Positions 51,948 to 60,375 of a stretch of DNA of 64,000 bases are shown here, piece after piece. A model generated the notes under the pieces. It saw only the letters and a list, made by a program, of their open reading frames with translations. It made no database searches and was not told where the DNA came from. How positions within the stretch are numbered: the first letter of the stretch is position 1; each line of letters starts with the position of its first letter. The stretch spans positions 37,574 through 101,573 of the forward strand of contig DATJWB010000227.1 of assembly GCA_035501495.1 (NCBI GenBank), in the 5' to 3' direction. The stretch comes from JAIQFL01 sp035501495 (GTDB lineage Bacteria; Acidobacteriota; Terriglobia; Bryobacterales; Bryobacteraceae). Position numbers and translations under genes: made by a program.

Positions 51948-54065
51948 GTGCGCACGTTCTCCATCCTGCTGGCCGTTACCGCACTCGCCGCGATCGCTCC
52001 CGGCCAGTCGATTGACGACTGTCTCAGGCAAATCCACGATAGCGATCCCGAGCAACGTCGCGTGGCGGCGGCCATGCTGCAGAATCTCACGCCCACCGAG
52101 GCGGTGATCTCGGCGCTGATCGAAGCTACGGCGGACGAGTCCGCTGCGGTTCGCGCCGGAGCGTCGAACAGCCTCGGCCATTTTGGCGCAGACGCCCGAC
52201 GCGGAATACCGGCGCTGATCAGGGCTCTCGAGGATAGCGATTCTTCGGTGCGGATGATGGCGGCGTATGCCTTGGCGAGTTTCGGAGCCGACGCGGCCCC
52301 CGCACTGCCGCGGTTGCAGTCCCTGCTCCTCGACGAGTCGGCGCAGGTGCGCGCGGCAGCGCTTTCCGGAATCGCGGGCCTGGGCTCGGCCGGCGCTCCG
52401 GCACAGGGACTGGTGCTGCAGAGGTTGCACGACGCCGACGCGAACGTGCGCAGCAATGCGCTATTGGCATTGGGGCGGATGGGCGGAGGCGCGAGCGGCA
52501 ATCTGCCTGACCTCATCGGCGCCCTGTCCGACCCCGACGAAGCGGTGCGCAGCGGAGCGGCCGATGGCATCCGGGCGATGGGCGAAGGCGGCGCTCCGGC
52601 TCTGCCGGCGCTCGCCCAGGCGCTGAAGATCCCGTCGTTCCGCGCGCAGGGGAGTGTCCTCAGCGCCATTTACGCCATCGGCGTCCAGCATGCGGCCACG
52701 ATCATTCCGTCCTTGATCGATGTGCTCAACGACCCGAACAGCACATTCCCGGCGCGTGCGAACGTGGCGCATCTGCTGGCCGATATCGGCGAACCGGCGA
52801 AGGTGGCGATTCCCGACCTCGTGCGGGCACTGAACGCCGATCACGACTGGATCCGCAACGCCGCCGGCTCCGCCCTGCTCCGGCTGAACCCCGGAATGAC
52901 GCGCGAACAGGTGTTGGCGATGGCCAACATGCCGCACTCCGCGCCTGCGACGGCGTCGCGCGGGCAGGAGGCAGCCGTTCGGAAGTGGATCGCCGCACTC
53001 ACCGCGGAGGATGCGTCACAGGCCGATACCGCGGAACTCGAGTTAGGCAAGGCGGGTGTCGATGCGGTAGGGCCGTTGGCTCAGGTCCTGGCCAAGGACA
53101 CCCGCGATCCGGTTCGTCTTGCCGCACTGCGCGCGCTCCAGACCATCGGCTACCGTGCTTCGGCCGCCATTCCCGTGCTTGCCGGAGTGGTGAGCAGCCC
53201 GAGTTCCGTGGAGTTGCGACTGGGTGCGATCCAGCTTCTCGGAGAGATGAAATCCAACACCGGTCCGGCCGTGGATGCTTTGGGGAAGGCATTGAACAAC
53301 CCGGCTCTGCGCGCCGAAGCGATCGCCGCTCTGGGCGGTATCGGCGCTGACGCGAGCCGCGCGGCCCCGCTGATCCGCGAGGCGCTGAAAGACGTGAAGA
53401 CGCGACAGGCGGCGATTAAAGCGCTGGGCGATATCGGCCCTCCGGCTCAGGGCTCCGCGCCGGCATTGATCCCTCTGCTCGAAGACGAAGATCGATACGT
53501 GCGCGCCGCGGCAGCCACCGCGCTCGGGAACATGCGCGCGCCCGATGCCGTACCGGGGCTGGCCAAGGCCTTGGCGGACCCAACAGACTACAACCGCTCG
53601 CAGGCTGCCTTCGCATTGGGCCACATTTTCGAAACCACCGACGGGCGCGTTCGGGCAGCGGAAGCCGTTCCCGCACTGATCGAGCACATGACAGACGCTT
53701 CCGTGCCGGTGCGCCGGAACACGGCCTATGCGCTCGGCTGGTCGGGCGCGGCGCCGGCGGCAGTCCCTTTGATTCAGGCTCTCGACGACCCGGCAGGCGA
53801 TGTGCGCGCCCAGGCTGCCATGTACCTGGGGACTTTGAGCCGCAATTGCAAGGACTCCAGCGCCGCAGGTCCGGCGGTTGCGGCGCTGATTCGGGTGCTC
53901 GAAGACCGCAATGAGGTCGCCCGGATGCATGCCGCCCAGACACTCGGCTGGTTCGGTTCCATTTCCACTCCCGCGCTTCCGGCTCTGGAACGCGCGTCGC
54001 ACGACGAAAACGAGGCAGTCCGAAAGGCCGCCGCGGGCGCGATTGCCGCGATTACCGCAAAATGA
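51948..54065 (+). CDS. Secreted HEAT-repeat protein
   Basis: The product is 705 residues. GTG 51948, after GAAGGC, opens a signal peptide (VRTFSILLAVTALAAIAPGQS); an ATG at 51759 in the same frame adds 63 residues overlapping the divergent small gene. The mature protein is almost entirely HEAT/PBS-lyase-type repeats of about 33-37 residues (for example AVISALIEATADESAAVRAGASNSLG, IPALIRALEDSDSSVRMMAAYALA, ALIRVLEDRNEVARMHAAQTLGWFG), about 18 in all, with a short low-repeat region near 380. It should form a long solenoid for protein binding in the periplasm or at the surface. No partner can be named. The 238-bp gap after it leads into the tol cluster. Confidence 0.82.
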   Translation: MRTFSILLAVTALAAIAPGQSIDDCLRQIHDSDPEQRRVAAAMLQNLTPTEAVISALIEATADESAAVRAGASNSLGHFGADARRGIPALIRALEDSDSSVRMMAAYALASFGADAAPALPRLQSLLLDESAQVRAAALSGIAGLGSAGAPAQGLVLQRLHDADANVRSNALLALGRMGGGASGNLPDLIGALSDPDEAVRSGAADGIRAMGEGGAPALPALAQALKIPSFRAQGSVLSAIYAIGVQHAATIIPSLIDVLNDPNSTFPARANVAHLLADIGEPAKVAIPDLVRALNADHDWIRNAAGSALLRLNPGMTREQVLAMANMPHSAPATASRGQEAAVRKWIAALTAEDASQADTAELELGKAGVDAVGPLAQVLAKDTRDPVRLAALRALQTIGYRASAAIPVLAGVVSSPSSVELRLGAIQLLGEMKSNTGPAVDALGKALNNPALRAEAIAALGGIGADASRAAPLIREALKDVKTRQAAIKALGDIGPPAQGSAPALIPLLEDEDRYVRAAAATALGNMRAPDAVPGLAKALADPTDYNRSQAAFALGHIFETTDGRVRAAEAVPALIEHMTDASVPVRRNTAYALGWSGAAPAAVPLIQALDDPAGDVRAQAAMYLGTLSRNCKDSSAAGPAVAALIRVLEDRNEVARMHAAQTLGWFGSISTPALPALERASHDENEAVRKAAAGAIAAITAK

Positions 54066-54303
54066 CGCGGAAGCTCATGCCGGCACACCTGGTAACGCGC
54101 ATCGAGCCACCCGATTTTGGCCGGGTTCATGGGCAAGTCGCCACAACATTATCTAACTCCTTTGTTTTGGTTTGACGGCGGCGCGAAGCTTGGTTTGCGA
54201 ACTCTCCAAACACCGCGAAAACGGCTGAAACCCCACCAATTATTGGTCCGTCTTTCGGATCGGGTTGCGCGTCTCTGTGATAGATTTGAAGTTAGGAGAA
54301 GCG

Positions 54304-54987
54304 TTGAGGTCCGGAGCCCCCGTAGCTTTCTTTTTTGACGTCGATATTTGGCAATTGATCTCGGGCAACGTGCTGGAAATCGTTGTCCTGGCGATTCTCG
54401 CCTGTTTTTCGGTTTTCTCGTGGACCGTTATTATTTCGAAATGGCAGGCATTCCGCGGTGCGCGCCGCTTGAATTCGCGTTTCCTGCGGGCTTTTCGGAA
54501 AGCCAGCGGGTTTGAAGCTGTCATGGTAGCCAGCGAGCAGTTCCGGCCCTCTCCCCTGGTCGCGGTCTTCGACTTCGGATACGAGGAGATCGAACGGCAG
54601 GTGAAATCCCGCGGCAAGGTCAGCAATCGCGTGGCGCTGGAGCGTTCCATTCAACTCGGCATCAGCGAAGAACTCGCGAAGTTCGAGCGCAACATGAACT
54701 GGCTCGCAACCACTGCATCCGTAAGCCCATTTATCGGCCTGTTCGGCACCGTCATTGGCGTGATCAATGCATTCGTTGGCCTGGGAAATCAGGGCAGCAC
54801 CAGCCTGGCGAGCGTCGGTCCGGGTATCGCGGAAGCGCTCATCGCCACGGCGGTCGGCTTGGGCGCGGCCATTCCCGCATCCATCTTCTTCAACCTCTTC
54901 AGTAACCGGATCCGCGAGATGGGCGCGCGCATGGACGACTTCGCGCTCGAGTTCTTGAACATGGCGGAGCGCAGCTTCGGAGAGTAG
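54304..54987 (+). CDS. tolQ: TolQ/ExbB-type proton channel subunit
   Basis: The product is about 227 residues from TTG 54304, which follows AGGAG at a five-base gap; an earlier TTG at 54265 is less well placed. Three membrane helices are seen: about 24-44 (VLEIVVLAILACFSVFSWTVII), near 150 (TASVSPFIGLFGTVIGVINAF) and near 190 (GIAEALIATAVGLGAAIPASIF). The second and third hold the TolQ/MotA signature. With TolR it uses the proton gradient to energise the TolA or TonB partner during outer-membrane constriction. It begins the cluster tolQ-tolR-tolA-tolB-pal-cpoB, with two bases before tolR. Confidence 0.93.
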   Translation: MRSGAPVAFFFDVDIWQLISGNVLEIVVLAILACFSVFSWTVIISKWQAFRGARRLNSRFLRAFRKASGFEAVMVASEQFRPSPLVAVFDFGYEEIERQVKSRGKVSNRVALERSIQLGISEELAKFERNMNWLATTASVSPFIGLFGTVIGVINAFVGLGNQGSTSLASVGPGIAEALIATAVGLGAAIPASIFFNLFSNRIREMGARMDDFALEFLNMAERSFGE

Positions 54988-54989
54988 CC

Positions 54990-55451
54990 ATGGCCATCTC
55001 CCTGAACAACGGCGGCGGAAACGGAGGCGGCGGTTTCGGATCGCGGCGCCAGCGCGGCACGGGAGCCATCTCCGAAATCAACGTCACCCCCTTCGTCGAT
55101 CTCGTGCTGGTGCTGCTGATCATTTTCATGATCACCGCCCACGTCATGCAGTTCGGCCTCGAGGTGGATGTCCCGAAGACCAAGATGGTGAAAGAGACGC
55201 CCCAGGAGATGCCGGTAGTCACCATCACCAAGGACGGCCTCTACTGGCTCAACGGAAAGACCATCAACATCAACGATCTGAAGGGCACCATCCAGCAGCG
55301 CTTCGGAAAGAGCACGAAGGGCGTCTACGTGATGGCGGACCGGCAGGCCATCTGGGACATCATCGCGCAGGTTACCGCGGAACTGGGCGCCGGCGGATTT
55401 CAGGTGTACTTTGTGACGCAGCCGGCCGATGCGCCGGCTAAAGGAAAGTGA
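54990..55451 (+). CDS. tolR: TolR/ExbD-type proton channel subunit
   Basis: The product is 153 residues. A Gly/Asn-rich cytoplasmic start is followed by a single membrane helix (about 33-55: INVTPFVDLVLVLLIIFMIT) with the essential Asp (D36) in FVDLVLVLL. The periplasmic domain (MQFGLEVDVPKTKM, VVTITKDGLYWLNGK, VYVMADRQAIWDIIAQVTAELGAGG) is typical. It forms the force-generating complex with TolQ. Its TGA overlaps the ATG of the tolA/tonB-like gene (TGATG). Confidence 0.93.
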   Translation: MAISLNNGGGNGGGGFGSRRQRGTGAISEINVTPFVDLVLVLLIIFMITAHVMQFGLEVDVPKTKMVKETPQEMPVVTITKDGLYWLNGKTININDLKGTIQQRFGKSTKGVYVMADRQAIWDIIAQVTAELGAGGFQVYFVTQPADAPAKGK

Positions 55452-56242
55452 TGACTTCCCACATCGACACGCTGGATCAACCGGAGCGCCTCACCAGGCC
55501 CTTCTGGGGTTCCATGATCCTGCACGTGTCGTTTGCCGCGGCGGTGCTCTCCGGAAACTTCATCAAGCACTCGATCGTAGAGTGGGGAGACCCGCACGGC
55601 GGCGGGTTCGGAGCGGTCGCCATCACGCCGGTCGCATCCATCCGGTTGCCTTCCGAGTCCGCGCCGGCGAATCCGCTGGCCAACGATACCGAGTCGCACG
55701 TTCCCGAGCCGCCGCCCAAGAAGAAGGCCATCGAAAAGGTCAAGCCTCCCGACCCTGACGCCATCCCGATCAAGAATCCGAAATCCGCCAAGCGCCCATC
55801 CGAGCGGGCGCAGTCGACGGTCAACAAGTTTCGGGAGCAGCAGCAGGACCGTCCGAATCAGTTGTACTCCGAGGGCGGCGCAAAGGCCAGTTCGCAGATG
55901 TACGCCATGCAGGGCGGAGGCGGTCTGCAGCTCGGCAACGACTCGGTTTTCGGAACCCAGTTCGGCTACTACGCCAACCTGATGCGCGACGCGATCGCGC
56001 GGCATTGGAATACCTCCGACTTCGATGCCCGCATCAACACCACCCCCGCTGTCGTCACGTTCACCATCCGCCGCGATGGCTCCCTGGCGCCGGGTTCAGT
56101 GAAGCTCGCCGGGCGCAGTGGGAACGCCGCGCTGGACATTTCCGCGCAGCGCGCCATCCTGGACGCCGCGCCGTTCCCTCCGCTTCCCCCGGCGTTTCCC
56201 AGGAGCGAGGCGCAAGTCGAGTTGCATTTTAGTTTGAAGTGA
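55451..56242 (+). CDS. tolA: TolA/TonB-like energy transducer
   Basis: The product is 263 residues from ATG 55451, with AGGA five bases upstream (GTG 55448 is a possible alternative). A single N-terminal membrane helix (about 21-37) is followed by a Pro/Lys-rich spacer (PEPPPKKKAIEKVKPPDPDAIP), a helical stretch and a C-terminal TonB-fold domain (about 175-263: YANLMRDAIARHWNT, VVTFTIRRDGSLAPGSVKLAGRSG, then AILDAAPFPPLP and LHFSLK). The spacer is shorter than the long helix of proteobacterial TolA. Its position between tolR and tolB supports a TolA role; a TonB-like role with the many receptors of this genome cannot be excluded. Confidence 0.85.
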   Translation: MTSHIDTLDQPERLTRPFWGSMILHVSFAAAVLSGNFIKHSIVEWGDPHGGGFGAVAITPVASIRLPSESAPANPLANDTESHVPEPPPKKKAIEKVKPPDPDAIPIKNPKSAKRPSERAQSTVNKFREQQQDRPNQLYSEGGAKASSQMYAMQGGGGLQLGNDSVFGTQFGYYANLMRDAIARHWNTSDFDARINTTPAVVTFTIRRDGSLAPGSVKLAGRSGNAALDISAQRAILDAAPFPPLPPAFPRSEAQVELHFSLK

Positions 56243-56250
56243 GGAGTGCC

Positions 56251-57654
56251 ATGAAAAAGCTTGTCTGGTCAGCAATCGCCGCAGCGGGCTTCTTGCTCCT
56301 TCTGCCTGCGCAGGATATTCGCGAGAAAATCGAAAGGCAAGGCCAACACATCCCCCAGATCGCGCTCCCCGATCTCAAAGGGTCCGGTGAAGCACAGGCG
56401 CTCATGAACACGTTCAATCAGACCTTGATGGCCGACATTACGGGTTCCGGCGTCGTCAAGGTGGTACCCAAGACTACCTATCCGCTTCTCGTACCGCAGC
56501 AGCCGTCCGACTTCACACAGCCGCCTCCTCCGCAGCCCGATAATCCTCGAAATCGCAGGCAGCAGGCAATCCCGCCTCCCACCAGCGGCGGCGGACGCTG
56601 GCTCTCCGACTGGGGCGGCCCTCCGGTCAACGCCAATTACCTGGCATCGGGTTACACCGCACCGCAGAACGGCGTGCTGGTCCTCTACGGCTGGCTCTAC
56701 GACTTGAGCCGTCCCAACGCCTCCGAGGCGCAAGTGATCGGCAAACGCTATCTCGGAAGCGTCGACGAAGCGGGCGCGCGCAAAGTCGCTCACGAATTCG
56801 CGGCCGATATCGTGGCCACCTTCGGAGGCCAGTCGCTCTTCGGAACCCATATCTACTTCGTCTCCGACCGCACCGGCCACAAGGAAATCTGGGCAATGGA
56901 CCCGGACGGACAGAACCAGCGCCAGATCACGCACTACAACTCGCTCAGTATCGAACCGGCGGCCTCTCCGGACGGCTCGAAGCTCACGTTCACTAGCTAT
57001 TACAAGGGGACTCCTGGTATAGTTGTACTCTCGACCGACCCTGTCCGGGACTTGCGGTTCTATAACCAGAGCGCGTCCGTGAATTCTTCACCTTCGTTCA
57101 CGCCTGACGGAAAGCAGATCATTTACTCTTCGTCGGCGCCGGGCAGCAAATGCTGCCGGATTTTTCTGGCCAACCTGGATGGAACCGGATTTCACGCGAT
57201 CTCCGCACTGACCACCATCGAAACCGAACCCAAAGTCAATCCCAAGACCGGCACTGAAGTGGTGTTCACTTCGGGCCGCTCCGGCCCGCAGCAGGTCTAC
57301 AAGATGAATATCGATGGCGGCGACCTGGAGCGGCTTTCCGATGGTACAGGTGAAGCCGGTAACGCCAGTTGGCATCCAGATGGACAGATCATCGCGTTCG
57401 CCTGGACGCGGGGATTCGCCGAAGCGGCCTGGAACATTTTCGTCATGCCGGTAGCGTCCAAGAAGCCCCAGCAGTTGACGCATGGAGAAGGAAAGAACGA
57501 ACAGCCCACCTGGGCGCCCGACGGCGTCCACCTGGCGTTTTCATCGACGCGCAACGGCAGGAGGTACCAGATCTACAGTATGCTGGCCGACGGCACCCAG
57601 GTGAAGCAACTCACCACGCAGGGAAATAACGACCGGCCGTTCTGGGGAAAGTAG
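56251..57654 (+). CDS. tolB: TolB periplasmic propeller protein
   Basis: The product is 467 residues from ATG 56251 behind GAGGAG, with a signal peptide (about 1-20). The N-terminal TolB domain (IPQIALPDLKGSG, ADITGSGVVKVVP, YLASGYTAPQNGVLVLYGWLYD, GKRYLGSVDEAGARKVAHEFAADIVATFGG) holds an insertion of about 45 residues rich in Pro, Gln and Arg (about 92-130). The C-terminal six-bladed propeller follows with IYFVSDRTGHKEIWAMDPDGQNQRQIT, AASPDGSKLTFTSYYKG and WAPDGVHLAFSSTRNG. It links Pal to TolA in the periplasm. The gene sits between tolA and pal, as usual. Confidence 0.93.
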   Translation: MKKLVWSAIAAAGFLLLLPAQDIREKIERQGQHIPQIALPDLKGSGEAQALMNTFNQTLMADITGSGVVKVVPKTTYPLLVPQQPSDFTQPPPPQPDNPRNRRQQAIPPPTSGGGRWLSDWGGPPVNANYLASGYTAPQNGVLVLYGWLYDLSRPNASEAQVIGKRYLGSVDEAGARKVAHEFAADIVATFGGQSLFGTHIYFVSDRTGHKEIWAMDPDGQNQRQITHYNSLSIEPAASPDGSKLTFTSYYKGTPGIVVLSTDPVRDLRFYNQSASVNSSPSFTPDGKQIIYSSSAPGSKCCRIFLANLDGTGFHAISALTTIETEPKVNPKTGTEVVFTSGRSGPQQVYKMNIDGGDLERLSDGTGEAGNASWHPDGQIIAFAWTRGFAEAAWNIFVMPVASKKPQQLTHGEGKNEQPTWAPDGVHLAFSSTRNGRRYQIYSMLADGTQVKQLTTQGNNDRPFWGK

Positions 57655-57678
57655 TTGAGGATTCAGGAGGCGATGTTC

Positions 57679-58476
57679 ATGCTCGATAAACGGAAGTTGA
57701 CGGTCCTCTGGATCGCACTCGCAGTGACGATGTTCGCGGCAGGCTGTAAGAAGAAAGCGCCGCCGCCCCCGCCGCCGCCCCCGCCGGCGCCGGTCGAGAC
57801 CCGGCCCGCGCCTCCGGTCGCGGCGCGCCCCGCTCCAGTGATCGCCCAGTTCACCGCCGAGCCCACCTCCATTCAGCGCGGCCAGTCTTCGACGCTGCGA
57901 TGGGAAGTGACTGGCGATATCACCAGCGTGTCCATCGATCAGACCATCGGCACGGTGCAGAACGTCGGCAGCCGCCGGGTCTTCCCGAGCGAGTCCACCA
58001 CCTACACGTTGACCGCGACCGGTCCGGGGGGCTCCATTACGGCATCCGCCGTGGTCGCGGTGAGTTCGCCGCCCGCGCCTCCGCCGCCCATGACGCCCAC
58101 CGGCACTCTGCCCCTGGAACGCCGCATCGAATCGGACCTCCAGGATGTCTACTTCGATTACGACAAGAGTGACATCGGAGGCGCCGCGCGAGACACATTG
58201 ACCCGCGATGCCGCCGCCCTGAAGGCCATCATGACGGACTTCCCGGGTGCTTCGATCGTGGTGGAGGGCCACTGCGACGAGCGCGGCTCCGCGGAGTACA
58301 ATCTGGGGCTGGGCGACCGCCGGGCCAGCGCGGCCAAGGACTTCCTGGTGCAACTGGGGATTCCGGAGAACCGTCTCAAGACCATCAGCTACGGCAAGGA
58401 GCGGCCGCAGTGCAGCGAGTCCACCGAGTCGTGCTGGCAAAGGAACCGGCGCGCGCACTTCTCGCCGGGCCAATAG
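57679..58476 (+). CDS. pal: Peptidoglycan-associated lipoprotein
   Basis: The product is 265 residues from ATG 57679, eight bases after AGGAGG (ATG 57673 is too close). The lipoprotein signal ends FAAGC, followed by a Pro run (nine prolines) and a Pro/Ala linker. A roughly 70-residue Ig-like domain is inserted before the OmpA domain (about 60-125: QFTAEPTSIQRGQSSTLRWEV, ESTTYTLTATGPGGS). The OmpA-like peptidoglycan-binding domain (about 155-265) has VYFDYDKSDI, GHCDERGSAEYNLGLGDRRA and ISYGKERPQC. Proteobacterial Pal lacks the Ig-like insert. It anchors the outer membrane to the wall and cooperates with TolB. Confidence 0.93.
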   Translation: MLDKRKLTVLWIALAVTMFAAGCKKKAPPPPPPPPPAPVETRPAPPVAARPAPVIAQFTAEPTSIQRGQSSTLRWEVTGDITSVSIDQTIGTVQNVGSRRVFPSESTTYTLTATGPGGSITASAVVAVSSPPAPPPPMTPTGTLPLERRIESDLQDVYFDYDKSDIGGAARDTLTRDAAALKAIMTDFPGASIVVEGHCDERGSAEYNLGLGDRRASAAKDFLVQLGIPENRLKTISYGKERPQCSESTESCWQRNRRAHFSPGQ

Positions 58477-58493
58477 GGATAAGATGCAAGAAA

Positions 58494-58569
58494 CGCGGGA
58501 GCCGGCCGCGCCAGCCTGTTACCGGGGCTTGACCACCCCGGCAGCAGGCTGACGCGGTCCGCTCCCGCG
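58494..58569 (+). repeat. Large imperfect inverted repeat between pal and cpoB
   Basis: Four nested stems are separated by small symmetrical bulges: CGCGGGAGC/GCTCCCGCG (58494-58502 with 58561-58569), CCGCG/CGCGG, CAGCCTG/CAGGCTG and CCGGGG/CCCCGG, with an 8-base loop (58528-58535). It ends one base before GGAGGAG of the cpoB ribosome site. It could stabilise the mRNA, attenuate cpoB or be a mobile palindrome. Confidence 0.85.
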
Positions 58570-58583
58570 GAGGAGAGTTATCG

Positions 58584-59528
58584 ATGTTCCGACGTTTCTT
58601 GGTGTATGCCGTGGCCGCCGCGGCCGTGCTGACGCTCTCGCCGTCACACTCATCCGGGGCGAGCAAAGAGATCCTCGAGTTGCAGAGGGATGTCGCCACG
58701 CTGCAGGACATGGTCAAAGCCATGCAGCGGCAGCAGGATGAGAAGTTCAGCGCGCTCACGGTTCTGGTGCAGCAGTCGTTGAATGCCGCCAATGAAGCCA
58801 GCCGTTCGGTCGCCGTGATCCAGAGCGGCTTTCAGCAGAGCCTGCGCGACCAGGAATCCAAGGTCGTCACCCCGGTGGTCGGCCTCAGTTCGCGTATGGA
58901 CCAGATGTCCACCGATCTGCGTACCGTACAGCAGGCCGTTTCCGACCTCACCGGCATGATCTCGAGCCTGAAGTCGCAGTTGACCGACCTCAATAATGCC
59001 GTGAAGGTGCTGCAGACGCCTCCTGCCCCGCCCCCTGGAACCACCACGACTACTCCAGGCGGCACGCCCGGCGGCGCGCCGGAAGGTCCGCCCCCCATCT
59101 CGTCCACGCAGCTTTACCAGAACGCGGTCAGCGACCGCTTAGGCGGCAAGTTCGATCTCGCGCTGCAGGAGTTCTCCGACTATCTCAGGTGGTACGGAAA
59201 CACTGACATGGCCCCCAACGCGCAGTTTTACATCGCGTCCATCCATGCTTCCCAGGGAGACTACGACAACGCCGTCCGCGAGTACGACATGGTGATCGAC
59301 AAGTACCCGGACAACAACAAGATCCCCGACGCGATGTTTGGCAAGGGCCAGGCGCTGATCAAGATCGGCCGCCGCACCGATGCCGGCCAGGAGTTTCGCG
59401 ATTTGATCAAGCGCTTTCCTCGAAGCGACCTCTCCAACAAGGCTTGCGACCAGCTGAAGTCCATGGGTTTGGGCTGCGCCGTGCCGAGGGCCGGCGTCGC
59501 CCCCAGAGGGGGAACCCGGAAGAAGTAA
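58584..59528 (+). CDS. cpoB: CpoB/YbgF-type periplasmic coordinator protein
   Basis: The product is 314 residues with a signal peptide (about 1-26) and a GGAGGAG site upstream. An N-terminal coiled coil (about 30-145: EILELQRDVATLQDMVKAMQRQQ, DQMSTDLRTVQQAVSDL) would trimerise. A Pro/Gly/Thr-rich hinge (PAPPPGTTTTTPGGTPGGAPEG) leads to three TPR units (about 175-290: LYQNAVSDRLGGKFDLALQEFSDYL, PNAQFYIASIHASQGDYDNAV, DAMFGKGQALIKIGRRTDAGQEF). It coordinates peptidoglycan synthesis with Tol-dependent outer-membrane constriction. Place and domain order match ybgF exactly. Confidence 0.92.
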   Translation: MFRRFLVYAVAAAAVLTLSPSHSSGASKEILELQRDVATLQDMVKAMQRQQDEKFSALTVLVQQSLNAANEASRSVAVIQSGFQQSLRDQESKVVTPVVGLSSRMDQMSTDLRTVQQAVSDLTGMISSLKSQLTDLNNAVKVLQTPPAPPPGTTTTTPGGTPGGAPEGPPPISSTQLYQNAVSDRLGGKFDLALQEFSDYLRWYGNTDMAPNAQFYIASIHASQGDYDNAVREYDMVIDKYPDNNKIPDAMFGKGQALIKIGRRTDAGQEFRDLIKRFPRSDLSNKACDQLKSMGLGCAVPRAGVAPRGGTRKK

Positions 59529-59591
59529 CTCTCCCTCTAATCCCGCCTGCCGTTCCCTGCCATTCCCCCTCCATTGCTAGACTGGTCCCGT

Positions 59592-60308
59592 ATGGCACCC
59601 CAGCCGCGTCCGCCTCTGGCCAGCTACGAAGAGCTTGCCGGAATGATCTCTCATACTCTGCTGAAGCCCGATCTCACCACCCCCCAGGTGGTGGAAGGCC
59701 TCGAGTTGGCGAAGCGCTACCGCGTTGCCGCGGCGTGTGTGCGGCCTTGCGATCTCGATCTGGCGGTGCGGACGCTGGCCAATAGTCCGGTGCGGCCCGC
59801 GACGGTCTCGGGTTTTCCGCACGGTTCACAAAACACGGCCACCAAGCTGTTCGAGACTCGGGATCTGCTGCGCCGCGGGGCGAAGGAGATCGACCTGGTG
59901 GTGGCCATTTCGAAACTGCTCTCGCGTGAGTTTCAGCACGTTCAGACGGAACTGACCCAGGTGTCGGAGGCTTGCCTGAAGGAGAACGCCATCCTCACCA
60001 TTGCCTTGGAAGCCGCGTATCTGACCGACGAGCTGAAGATCATCGCCTGCCGCTGCTGCGAGCGTGCCGGAGTGGATTTCGTCAAGACGTCCACGGGCTT
60101 CGGCCCCTCCGGCTACACGCTGGAGGACCTCCGGCTTTTGCGCCAGTACCTTCCCGAAGAGATCGGCATCGAGGCGGAAGGCGATCTGCTGACAGCCGCG
60201 AGCGTACTTTGCGTCTATGAGGCCGGGTGTTCCCGGGTTTCGACCTCCGCCACGGCGGCAATCCTGGACGAGTGGAAAGCCATCCTGGCAGTCACCAAAA
60301 CGAGTTAG
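59592..60308 (+). CDS. deoC: Deoxyribose-phosphate aldolase
   Basis: The product is 238 residues from ATG 59592; no strong ribosome site is visible. The TIM barrel has the DeoC hallmarks: ISHTLLKPDLT (19-29), GFPHGSQNTATKLFET, GAKEIDLVVAISKLL with D101, and the Schiff-base lysine K165 in VDFVKTSTGFGPSG. The late GIEAEGDLLTAASVL provides the second lysine region. It cleaves 2-deoxyribose-5-phosphate to acetaldehyde and glyceraldehyde-3-phosphate in nucleoside salvage. It lies 63 bp behind cpoB and 67 bp before aroDE. Its Cys pair (CRCC) is unusual but not in the active site. Confidence 0.92.
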   Translation: MAPQPRPPLASYEELAGMISHTLLKPDLTTPQVVEGLELAKRYRVAAACVRPCDLDLAVRTLANSPVRPATVSGFPHGSQNTATKLFETRDLLRRGAKEIDLVVAISKLLSREFQHVQTELTQVSEACLKENAILTIALEAAYLTDELKIIACRCCERAGVDFVKTSTGFGPSGYTLEDLRLLRQYLPEEIGIEAEGDLLTAASVLCVYEAGCSRVSTSATAAILDEWKAILAVTKTS

Positions 60309-60375
60309 AGGGAGCCTCCTTCCGGTCAGGAGTCACTCCGCCGCAAGCGTGGTATTCTAGGGTTCTTTACCTACC

